DNA of 64,000 bases, taken from Terriglobia bacterium (GTDB taxonomy: Bacteria; Acidobacteriota; Terriglobia; Acidiferrales; UBA7541). The notes below the pieces were generated by a model. That model was not told the origin of the DNA and ran no database searches. It saw only the letters and a program-made list of their open reading frames with translations. Of this stretch, positions 56,837 to 64,000 are shown piece after piece. Positions within the stretch are counted from its first letter, which is position 1, and each line of letters opens with the position of its first letter. Made by a program: the position numbers and the translations under genes. The stretch is taken from positions 1 through 64,000 of the forward strand of contig JAIQGD010000003.1 of NCBI GenBank assembly GCA_020072765.1, in the 5' to 3' direction.

Positions 56837-59800
56837 ATGTCCTTGACCGACAGGCTTTCGAGTCGTCGCAGCGCAGGGTTTTCGTCGCGAGTGCTTCGCG
56901 CCGCGTTTCTGGCAGTGCTGGCCATACCTTTCTTGAGCCTCCTTCTTGTTGGCAACTTATATGCCCAGGCGGAAAAAGCTACACTTTCCGGAACCGTCAT
57001 CGATGCCAGCGGCGCGGTCATAGTCGGCGCCAAGGTCGAGGCGAAGAACGTCAACACCGGCACCACCTATTCCGGCGCTACCGACGGCCAGGGACGTTAC
57101 GTTCTCCCAGACATGCAGGTTGGCAGCTACGATGTTTCGGCCCAGCAGGCCGGCTTCCAGAAGATGGTGCAAACCGGCGTCGTGCTGACTGTCGGCGCGC
57201 GGCCGATCCTGGACTTCAAACTGCAAGTGGGCCAAAGCGAGCAAGTCGTCACGGTGGAGAGCCAAGCCTCCAGAGTCGATACCGAAACCTCTGCCGTGGG
57301 CCAACTGGTTTCGTCCAATCAAATGGAAAATCTGCCGATCAACGGACGCAATTTCGCGAGCCTCATCAGCATGGCGCCGGGCGTGGCGTCGGTGCCTCCC
57401 AGCGCCGGTGGCGGCGGCCAGTCGTCCACCGTCTACGGCAACCAAACCAACTACTCAGTTTCCGGTTCGCGCCCAGCGGGAATGGCCTACATGCTGGATA
57501 ACCAGGACATCCGCGACTGGCTGGATCATGGCGCGGGCGTCAGCATAATGGGAACTTCCCTCGGCATGGAGGCCATCCAGGAATTCAAAATTCTGACCAG
57601 CACGTACAGCGCGGAATTCGGCGGTACCGGCTCGGCCGTCAACGCGGTCACCAAGTCGGGCACCAACGGCCTGCACGGCTCGCTCTATGAATACGTCCGC
57701 AACAGCGCACTGGACGCCATGAACTACTTCGACGTCCCCGGGCATAAACCGAGTTTTTCGAGGAACCAATTCGGCGGCTCGGTCGGAGGACCCATCAAGA
57801 AGGATAAAGCATTCTTCTTCTTCAACTACGAGGGCCTGCGGGCGACTGACGCCACCACCACGCGCGCCGTGGTTCCCACATCGTTGGCGGCTTTGTATGC
57901 GGCTGGCGGCTTTGCGTGGAACGGCACCACGTACGTAGGCACTTACGGGCCGATAAATCCGGTGTCGAACGCTATATTCGGCCTGTATCCGCTTGCCCAG
58001 AGCGCGTCCCAATGCCCCAATGTAACCGGTCAACAGTTTTTCCCGGGCACCGGCCTCTACTGCTCAGCTAGTCCCCAGACCGGCAGCGAGGACTATGTGC
58101 TGGGGCGTGTGGACTACACCCTGGGCGCGAAGGATAGTTTGTTAGGCCGTTACGTCAGGGAGAGTGCTTATCAGCTTGTCCCGTACGCGTATACTCAAGT
58201 CCCGGGATACCCGGAAGCCGATTACGAGCGCAACCAGTACCTCGCCATCGAAGAGCGGCATATGTTCTCGCCCAAGGTTCTCAATGAAGTTCGTGGCGGG
58301 TACATGCGGGGATTCATGCAGACGGCGAACCCTGGCTCTGCCTCCAACTCAGGTCCTTTGGTGCAGGTTGCCGGCAGACAGGCTATGGCCTTTATTCCCG
58401 GCTGGGGGCTATCAAACCTTGGTCCCTCGCCTTCGAGTCCAAGCCAGCCGGTCGTCAACCGGTTCAGCGTCGGAGACGATGTCATCATGTCGCTGGGCGC
58501 GCATAGCCTCCGCTTCGGGGCCACTCTCACCCGGGCGCAGTTGAACCAGCGCTGGAACCAATATTCCGGCGGCGCGTGGATCTTCGCAAACCTGAACGGC
58601 GGATTGTTCCCCTGGGCCCCGGAGGCTGGCGGCGTGTTGTACGGCCAGGCATTGCTGTGCGTGTGCGCGGCAGCCCCCAGTTACAGCTATACGGCGCCCG
58701 GTGGGACCTCCTATCCCTTCAGCGACCGCGCCTACTGGCGTCAGACTTGGCTCGATCCGTACATCCAAGACGACTGGAAAATCAATAAGAGACTTACCTT
58801 GAATATCGGCCTGCGCTACGCGTGGGCTAGCAACCCGACGACGGTCGGTCAGCCCATCTTCGTGATCCCCAACTTGACCACGACGGCGACCCAACATGAC
58901 TTCGTTACCGCGCCGCATCCCTTTACGAAGAATCCCAATAGGATGAACTTCGATCCGCGCATCGGCATCGCTTGGGATCCCTTCGGAGATCACAAGACGT
59001 CGGTCCGCGCGGGCTTCGCCATGTACCACGAGCCCGTCACGGCGCGCACCTACGCCCTCGACAACACGTCCATGCGCCCGAATGAGCCGTTGTTCTTCCT
59101 TTTCTTTTCGTCTCTTTTCCCCAATCTGCCTACCAGTCCCACGCAAGCCGTCAACACGGCCTTCGGTCCTACCTTGGCAGAGAACACGATCGCGTGGTAC
59201 TACGCCATCCTGCAGGATGTGGACACATCGCCGTACGTCATGCAGTACAACCTGAACGTGCAGCGCGAACTGGGGAAGGGGACGGTGCTCACGGTGGCCT
59301 ACAACGGTTCCTCGGGAAACCACCTCTTCTACTGGATTGACGCCAATCCTCCGCTTGCGTTTAGCGATCTCAGCCCTGCGCAACAAACCGCGGTAGCGCC
59401 CACCTACGCCGGCACTGGCGCCAATGGGACGGGAGCGCGGGGCACGGTGACCAACCCATTTGTGAACATGCACAAGAATCCGAACTTCGGGGCGGTGGAA
59501 GCGGTGAAACCCGAGGCACACTCGAGCTACCACTCCTTGCAGGTTACCGTGGGCCGCCAGTTTGCCAAGGCGCTGGTCGGCAATGCCGGCTTCACTTGGT
59601 CCAAGTGCCTGGATAACGCCTCGGCCACGATCAGCACCGAGCAGGGCGAGTGGGCCATCCTCAATTCCTGGAACCCCGGCTACGATCGCGGACCTTGCAG
59701 CTTCAGCTCGAACAAGGTGTTTACCGCCAATGCCATTTATCGCCTGCCGTTCAATCGCAACCGGTGGGTGGACGGCTGGCAAGTCAGTCCGATCGTCAAC

Positions 59801-60385
59801 TACTCTGAAGGTCTGCCCTTTAACGTCCAGAACCAGTTCGGGGGCCAATATCAGTCCCAAACGGGAGGCGCCACCGAAGCCGAACGTCCGAATCGCCTCC
59901 CCGGCTGCAACCCCATGGTTAGAAAGCGCACGCAGTGGTGGAATGCACAGTGTTTCGTGTTCGCGCCCTACGGCACCCTGGGCAATACGGGCCGTGACTC
60001 CCTCAATAACCCCAATTACTCCAACATTGACTTTGCGGTCTTCAAGGACACGAAGCTGACCGAGAGACTCACCATGCAGATCCGGGCGGAGTTCTTCGAC
60101 GTCCTGAACCACCCCAACTTCATCGTGGGGCCGCAGGTTTACTTGATGAGCGTCTCCGGCACCGTCGCACCCACGAATCCGAACTATTCGCAACTTAACA
60201 ATCCGGCTGCGTATGTGTCCCCGACCCTCACCACCGCCGGTGGCATACTCTGCAACCCGACCGGGATAATCAACGGTCCGGCCATTGGCCCCTGCTACAC
60301 CCCCGGGACCGGACTGCAAGCGACCGTGCCGGGAGATAAGGGCGGCCAACGCCAGATTCAATTCGCTGTGAGGCTTAAGTTCTAG
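56837..60385 (+). CDS. TonB-dependent receptor with carboxypeptidase-regulatory-like domain (Oar-like)
   Basis: A 1182-aa outer-membrane protein. After a signal peptide (about residues 18-45, ending Y-A-Q-A) comes a CarboxypepD_reg-like domain (LSGTVIDASGAVIVGAKVEA, GRYVLPDMQVGSYDVS). The plug follows (ENLPINGRNFASLISMAPGV; AEFGGTGSAVNAVTKSGTNG), then a beta-barrel with many aromatic strands, ending in QIQFAVRLKF, a typical outer-membrane C-terminal Phe. ATG 56837 has GGGGGG 6 bases before it. These receptors are expanded in Acidobacteriota and take up large or unusual substrates; no ligand can be named. Confidence 0.92.
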   Translation: MSLTDRLSSRRSAGFSSRVLRAAFLAVLAIPFLSLLLVGNLYAQAEKATLSGTVIDASGAVIVGAKVEAKNVNTGTTYSGATDGQGRYVLPDMQVGSYDVSAQQAGFQKMVQTGVVLTVGARPILDFKLQVGQSEQVVTVESQASRVDTETSAVGQLVSSNQMENLPINGRNFASLISMAPGVASVPPSAGGGGQSSTVYGNQTNYSVSGSRPAGMAYMLDNQDIRDWLDHGAGVSIMGTSLGMEAIQEFKILTSTYSAEFGGTGSAVNAVTKSGTNGLHGSLYEYVRNSALDAMNYFDVPGHKPSFSRNQFGGSVGGPIKKDKAFFFFNYEGLRATDATTTRAVVPTSLAALYAAGGFAWNGTTYVGTYGPINPVSNAIFGLYPLAQSASQCPNVTGQQFFPGTGLYCSASPQTGSEDYVLGRVDYTLGAKDSLLGRYVRESAYQLVPYAYTQVPGYPEADYERNQYLAIEERHMFSPKVLNEVRGGYMRGFMQTANPGSASNSGPLVQVAGRQAMAFIPGWGLSNLGPSPSSPSQPVVNRFSVGDDVIMSLGAHSLRFGATLTRAQLNQRWNQYSGGAWIFANLNGGLFPWAPEAGGVLYGQALLCVCAAAPSYSYTAPGGTSYPFSDRAYWRQTWLDPYIQDDWKINKRLTLNIGLRYAWASNPTTVGQPIFVIPNLTTTATQHDFVTAPHPFTKNPNRMNFDPRIGIAWDPFGDHKTSVRAGFAMYHEPVTARTYALDNTSMRPNEPLFFLFFSSLFPNLPTSPTQAVNTAFGPTLAENTIAWYYAILQDVDTSPYVMQYNLNVQRELGKGTVLTVAYNGSSGNHLFYWIDANPPLAFSDLSPAQQTAVAPTYAGTGANGTGARGTVTNPFVNMHKNPNFGAVEAVKPEAHSSYHSLQVTVGRQFAKALVGNAGFTWSKCLDNASATISTEQGEWAILNSWNPGYDRGPCSFSSNKVFTANAIYRLPFNRNRWVDGWQVSPIVNYSEGLPFNVQNQFGGQYQSQTGGATEAERPNRLPGCNPMVRKRTQWWNAQCFVFAPYGTLGNTGRDSLNNPNYSNIDFAVFKDTKLTERLTMQIRAEFFDVLNHPNFIVGPQVYLMSVSGTVAPTNPNYSQLNNPAAYVSPTLTTAGGILCNPTGIINGPAIGPCYTPGTGLQATVPGDKGGQRQIQFAVRLKF

Positions 60386-60434
60386 GCAATCCACGCGCGG
60401 CGAAGCTGCCGCGCGCGACAACAATCCTCACCCC

Positions 60435-60475
60435 GCGGCTGGCGCAACCAAACGGTTCCGCCAGCCGCTTTTTTT
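60435..60475 (+). terminator. intrinsic terminator of the TonB-receptor gene
   Basis: A 10-bp stem GCGGCTGGCG/CGCCAGCCGC (60435-60444 and 60459-60468), extended inward by AACC/GGTT, is followed by seven Ts (60469-60475). It lies 50 bases after the receptor stop and is a textbook rho-independent terminator. Confidence 0.92.
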
Positions 60476-60545
60476 CGCCCGCACCCCCGCCCGGCCAGCG
60501 GGTGGCCCGCGCCACGAATCACTCATACACAACGGAAGTATCTTT

Positions 60546-60655
60546 GGAGTGCGAAAGCTTGCTTTCGCTTTTGCCCGGCGAAGCTTGCTTCGCCCTTCGA
60601 CCCGCGAGGATGCTTCTACGGCGCGGCCAACCGGCGGCCAGCCGCCGCACTCCAC
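60546..60655. repeat. dispersed two-hairpin intergenic repeat, copy B
   Basis: Contains GCGAAAGC/GCTTTCGC (60551-60568), GGCGAAGC/GCTTCGCC (60577-60594) and a terminal GGCGGCCAGCCGCCGC hairpin running into CACTCCAC at 60655. Bounded by GGAGTGCG and CGCACTCC, it resembles copies A and C. The following 60656-61069 holds a diverged REP-like element (AGGGGTTTTAACCCCTGAAG at about 60985-61005) and no gene. Confidence 0.7.
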
Positions 60656-61069
60656 ACCCTGCGATCCTGCGGAGTGCGTGGCACCGTCAGTTTCGCGCCA
60701 AGGCGAGGCTGCCTACCCTGCCCGCCACAAGGGACCAAGCGCGGCACTGCTTCCCAAACACCACACTTCGCAGTCATGGCCTCGCCTTTGTAGCGGCCGG
60801 TCGGGCCGTATCCGACCGGGCATCTTCGCTTTGATGATTCCCACGCTGCCACCCGCCTTCCGCGCATGAAATCGCACGCGAACAGGTGTACTCTGTGGGC
60901 GGGAGCCGCCCTCTAGCAGGAGGCTGAAAGATGCTTCGGGACGGAAGGGCGGGGTTTCAACCCCGCCGCCAGTCGCCTGCTTTCTTCAGGGGTTTTAACC
61001 CCTGAAGCCTGGTGCCGACTTTTTCCGCAGGCTGCGAGCAGGCGCGCGTCCAAGGAACGGCAGCGTCTT

Positions 61070-61996
61070 ATGCCTACACGCCACGCAATCGCATCGCTCG
61101 CCACTCTCCTCGCCATCCTGGTGCTCTCGCCGGCAGCCCGCGCGCAATCCCCTGCCGCCGGCCCGCCCGACCGCTCAAAACAGCCGGCACCCCAGACATC
61201 GATACTCTCGTCGTCTGTCATCTCCGGTTTCGGGAGTCCGATGGACTCCACCGGAGCCCTGAAATCGGACCCGAACCCGGCCGCGCCCTTTGCGGACGCG
61301 GGTGAGGGATCTGCTTTCTCTTCATCCGTCGACCCGCCCAACCGCCCCGAGGCGCGTGCCTCCATGCATCCACCGCGCAGCGACGACGAGCTTTCCCCGC
61401 CCTACCATCGCCCCACCGAAAAACAAAAGCTCCGCACCTTCGCCTTCGACGCCTTCGGCCCCTTCGCCTTTGCCAACGCGGCCTTCTCCGCCGGCCTCGG
61501 ACAGGCGCGCAATTCTCCGCGCGAGTGGGGCCAGGGCGCCGACGCCTTCGGCGTTCGGCTCGCCAGCGACTTCGGCGTCTCCCTGGTGACCACCACGGCG
61601 CACTACGCCCTCGCCGAAGTCCTCCGGGAGGACACCGCCTACTATCGCTGTCAATGCTCCGGCGTGTTCCCGCGCACAGAACACGCCCTCGTTTCCACAC
61701 TGATGGCCCGCCGCGGCAACGACGGCCACGCCGCCTTCTCCTTTTCCGATCTCGCCGCGCCCTACGCCGGCACCTTGACCGCCACCGCCGCTTGGTATCC
61801 CCGCCGCTTCTCTCTCAGCGACGGCTTCCGCGGCGGCAACTATGCCCTGCTCGGACAGGGCGTTCAAAATATGCTCCTGGAGTTCGTCTACGGCGGCCCC
61901 CACACCCTGCTCGGCCGCCTCCGCTTCCCCGGCCTCTCCGGCCGCCGAAAACACGCGAAGTCTTCCCCGCCCGATCCCAGCCCGTCCCCGCCGTAA
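61070..61996 (+). CDS. exported protein of unknown function
   Basis: A 308-aa protein with a signal peptide (residues 8-25, ending ARAQS), then a low-complexity Ser/Pro/Asp-rich region to about residue 115. A more conserved-looking part follows (KLRTFAFDAFGPFAFANAAF, ASDFGVSLVTTTAHYALAEV, EDTAYYRCQCSG, NMLLEFVYGGPHTLLGRL). The second half has amphipathic/hydrophobic stretches that could be membrane-inserted or an outer-membrane fold. I do not recognise a family. Similar hypothetical proteins appear in Acidobacteriota. Confidence 0.6.
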   Translation: MPTRHAIASLATLLAILVLSPAARAQSPAAGPPDRSKQPAPQTSILSSSVISGFGSPMDSTGALKSDPNPAAPFADAGEGSAFSSSVDPPNRPEARASMHPPRSDDELSPPYHRPTEKQKLRTFAFDAFGPFAFANAAFSAGLGQARNSPREWGQGADAFGVRLASDFGVSLVTTTAHYALAEVLREDTAYYRCQCSGVFPRTEHALVSTLMARRGNDGHAAFSFSDLAAPYAGTLTATAAWYPRRFSLSDGFRGGNYALLGQGVQNMLLEFVYGGPHTLLGRLRFPGLSGRRKHAKSSPPDPSPSPP

Positions 61997-62592
61997 TTGC
62001 CGTTTTCTTGGTAGCCACGACGAACCGCAGTGTCCAGCGTCCCGGACAGCAGTCGGGACGGGTTTGTTCGTCGTGGGATACTCGCGGCATCCCTTCCCGC
62101 CGTGATTTCCTCCCACACAGGTGTATACCATCGCGATGTTTTACTAAGGAGCAGGTTTGTCGGGTGCCCCATCCTTCGCGCCGTATGCGAAGGGTGGGGC
62201 CTTTCGCTCCGGTCCGTGGCTGAGTCCACACCAACTACCCCCTTGCGATTCCGCACACTTCTAATAAGATGGGATGTGTGAACGAATTTTTCACAACCCG
62301 TGCGCGCTCGGCCCACCCCGGAAAACGCTGCGCAACCCGCATAGCAGCCGCCGGCCCAACGCTGGATTGCCCGGGCCGCCCGGTTTCTAATCGCAACACT
62401 GCCGGAAACAGAAATCGCGCTAACTCGCTGAAAATAAAGAACGGCAACCCGTTCTAATCGCAGCACTATGCAAGGGGACACCACAACGAAAAAGCTGCCC
62501 AGTTCAGAATTCGCAGCCGCATCCGAATCCAACTTCTCCCTGCACCACCCGATGCGCGCTGCGAAAAAAACGCTGGCGCCTGGAGCCACACG
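61997..62592. repeat. repeat-rich leader upstream of glyA
   Basis: A gap of about 600 bases. It contains ACGACGAA-type palindrome copy 3 with arms CCACGACGAAC (62015-62025) and GTTCGTCGTGG (62066-62076), and inside it a hairpin CGTCCCG/CGGGACG (62038-62044, 62054-62060). Another hairpin, 14 bp, pairs 62165-62178 with 62186-62199 (GCCCCATCCTTCGC). A short phrase TTCTAATCGCA(A/G)CAC is duplicated near 62387 and 62453. No glycine riboswitch was recognised. The glyA ribosome site GGAG lies at about 62580. Confidence 0.6.
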
Positions 62593-63912
62593 ATGACGCT
62601 GGAAACACCCGAACTCCGCCGGATGAGCCGTTCGCTTGAGGTCACCGACCCCGAGGTCGCCGAGGCGCTGCACGAGGAAGTCCGCCGCGAGGCCACCGGC
62701 CTCGAATTGATCCCCTCGGAAAATCTCGTCTCCGAAGCGGTGCTCGAAGCCATGGGCTCGGTCTTCACCAACAAGTACGCCGAAGGCTATCCGGGAAAGC
62801 GCTACTACGGCGGCTGCGAATTCGCCGACCGCGTCGAGCAGCTCACCATCGACCGGGCCAAGGCGCTCTTCGGCGCCGACCATGCCAACGTCCAGCCGCA
62901 CTCCGGCACGCAAGCCAACATCGCCGTCTACATGACCGTGCTCGATCCGGGCGACACCGTGCTGGGAATGAACCTGGCCCACGGCGGCCATCTGACGCAC
63001 GGCAATCCCCTGAATTTTTCCGGCAAGACCTACAAATTCGTGCCCTACGGCGTCTCCAAAGAAACCGAAACGATCGACTACGACGAGATCGCGCGCCTGG
63101 CCCGCGAGCATCATCCGAAAATGATCGTGGCCGGCGCGAGCGCCTATCCGCGCATTATTGATTTTCCGCGCCTGGCCGAAATCGCGAAGGCGTCCGGCGC
63201 GATGCTCTTCGTCGACATGGCCCACATCGCCGGGCTGATCGCCGCGGGCGTTCATCCCAGCCCCGTGCCCTACGCCGATTTCGTCTCCACCACTACGCAC
63301 AAGACGTTGCGCGGCCCGCGCGGCGGCCTGGTTCTCTGCCGCGAAAAATACGCCAAGGCCCTCGACCGCGCCACGTTCCCCGGAATCCAGGGCGGCCCGC
63401 TCATGCACATCATCGCGGCCAAGGCCGTCTGCCTGAAGGAAGCCGCCGAGCCGGGCTTCCGCGAATACCAACAGCAGACCGTAGCCAACGCCAAGACCCT
63501 CGCCGCCGGCATCGCACGCCGCGGCTACCGCATCGTCAGCGGCGGCACGGACAATCATCTCTTGCTCATCGACATCTACTCGCGCGGCCTGTTTGGCGCC
63601 GACGCCCAGCCGGCCTTCGACCGCGCCGGCATCACCATCAACAAAAACTCCATCCCCTTCGATCCGCTCCCGCCCATGAAGGCCAGCGGCATCCGCGCCG
63701 GCACGCCCGCCGTGACCACGCGCGGCATGCGCGAACCCGAAATGGAAAAGATCGCCACGTGGATGGCCGACGTCCTCGATCACCTCGGCGACGCCGCCAC
63801 CGAACGCCGCGTCCGCGCCGAAGTCGCCGCGCTCGCCGCGCAATTTCCGGTCTACACGCGCAGGCTCGAAGCCGCCGACGCCGCGCTCGCCCGCGCCCAT
63901 CGCGCCCGCTGA
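62593..63912 (+). CDS. glyA: serine hydroxymethyltransferase
   Basis: A 439-aa PLP enzyme that interconverts serine and glycine with tetrahydrofolate, feeding one-carbon units. Motifs: [47 protein letters not shown], and the PLP-lysine Lys237 in [28 protein letters not shown] near the C-terminus is also typical. ATG 62593 has GGAG about 8 bases upstream; ATG 62623 is an alternative start. It is the last complete gene; the remaining 88 bases to the window end show no feature. Confidence 0.96.
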   Translation: MTLETPELRRMSRSLEVTDPEVAEALHEEVRREATGLELIPSENLVSEAVLEAMGSVFTNKYAEGYPGKRYYGGCEFADRVEQLTIDRAKALFGADHANVQPHSGTQANIAVYMTVLDPGDTVLGMNLAHGGHLTHGNPLNFSGKTYKFVPYGVSKETETIDYDEIARLAREHHPKMIVAGASAYPRIIDFPRLAEIAKASGAMLFVDMAHIAGLIAAGVHPSPVPYADFVSTTTHKTLRGPRGGLVLCREKYAKALDRATFPGIQGGPLMHIIAAKAVCLKEAAEPGFREYQQQTVANAKTLAAGIARRGYRIVSGGTDNHLLLIDIYSRGLFGADAQPAFDRAGITINKNSIPFDPLPPMKASGIRAGTPAVTTRGMREPEMEKIATWMADVLDHLGDAATERRVRAEVAALAAQFPVYTRRLEAADAALARAHRAR

Positions 63913-64000
63913 CCGCTTCCGCCCGCGCCGCGCCATCAGTGCTTCGTCGGAGGCGTTTCAAGGGCGCGCGCGTTTCGCATCGGAACAGCGCCTCGAAATC

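Noticed and set aside
62281-62592. Glycine riboswitch before glyA
   Set aside because: No conserved tandem aptamer elements were recognised; the leader is mainly repeats and hairpins without the expected core.
61888-63936. 682-codon minus-strand frame over glyA
   Set aside because: glyA on the plus strand has all SHMT motifs; the opposite frame has no family resemblance.

Overview
The window is high-GC bacterial DNA with dense genes on both strands. It looks like an Acidobacteriota (Terriglobia-like) chromosome. This is an inference from a very large TonB-dependent receptor with an N-terminal carboxypeptidase-regulatory-like domain, a winged-helix/TPR regulator, a GH3 enzyme paired with a FucP-type permease, and several families of short dispersed hairpin repeats of the kind common in that phylum. 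No rRNA, plasmid, phage structural gene, transposase or CRISPR array was seen.

Layout. (1) 0.06-19.3 kb looks like a catabolic block for aromatic and plant-derived compounds. It has a two-subunit 3-oxoacid/3-oxoadipate-type CoA-transferase, a metal-dependent amidohydrolase, a VOC protein, an IlvD/Edd dehydratase with an aromatic-acid-type MFS carrier, a MetE-like methyltransferase, an intradiol ring-cleavage dioxygenase, a GH3 beta-glycosidase with a sugar permease, a vanillyl-alcohol-oxidase/4-cresol-dehydrogenase-like flavoenzyme and another MFS carrier. Inside this block at 6878-8653 is the most striking item: one long frame interrupted by a single TGA in a U-N-G-C context. It is best read as a selenoprotein of the UGSC type, with a hairpin at the right distance to be a bacterial SECIS, and it is followed by an exported rhodanese. 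(2) 19.3-22 kb is gene-poor and decayed. It holds a truncated receiver ORF, a LuxR-type regulator with a degenerate receiver, a polyferredoxin remnant spread over three frames, and tRNA-Lys(CTT). (3) 22-35 kb carries housekeeping and central metabolism (DHH hydrolase, CWC protein, thioredoxin, glycogen synthase, rsmA, GDPD), the glyoxylate shunt (aceB-aceA), then small membrane proteins with a LiaF-like protein and a LytS/LytTR two-component pair. (4) 35-38.7 kb has tldE-tldD and a DUF882/M15-like peptidase. (5) 38.9-51 kb is all on the minus strand. It contains the SAM cycle (metK-ahcY), prfB with a canonical programmed +1 frameshift, and an envelope cluster (bifunctional PBP, TPR protein, NfeD protease, slipin, SPOR protein, Lnt). 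(6) 51-64 kb has a winged-helix/TPR regulator, a small secreted protein, proS, the TonB-dependent receptor with a clear terminator, a secreted protein of unknown function, and glyA at the right edge.

How it fits together. The first 19 kb suggests uptake and breakdown of lignin- or plant-related phenolics and oligosaccharides. Ring cleavage and CoA transfer would yield acetyl-CoA and succinyl-CoA, for which the glyoxylate shunt at 27.6-30.5 kb is a plausible downstream route. Pathway assignments rest on family resemblance and gene neighbourhood; substrates cannot be read from the sequence. Minus-strand coordinates are given low to high; starts were moved from the longest frame where a ribosome-binding site or family length favoured another codon.
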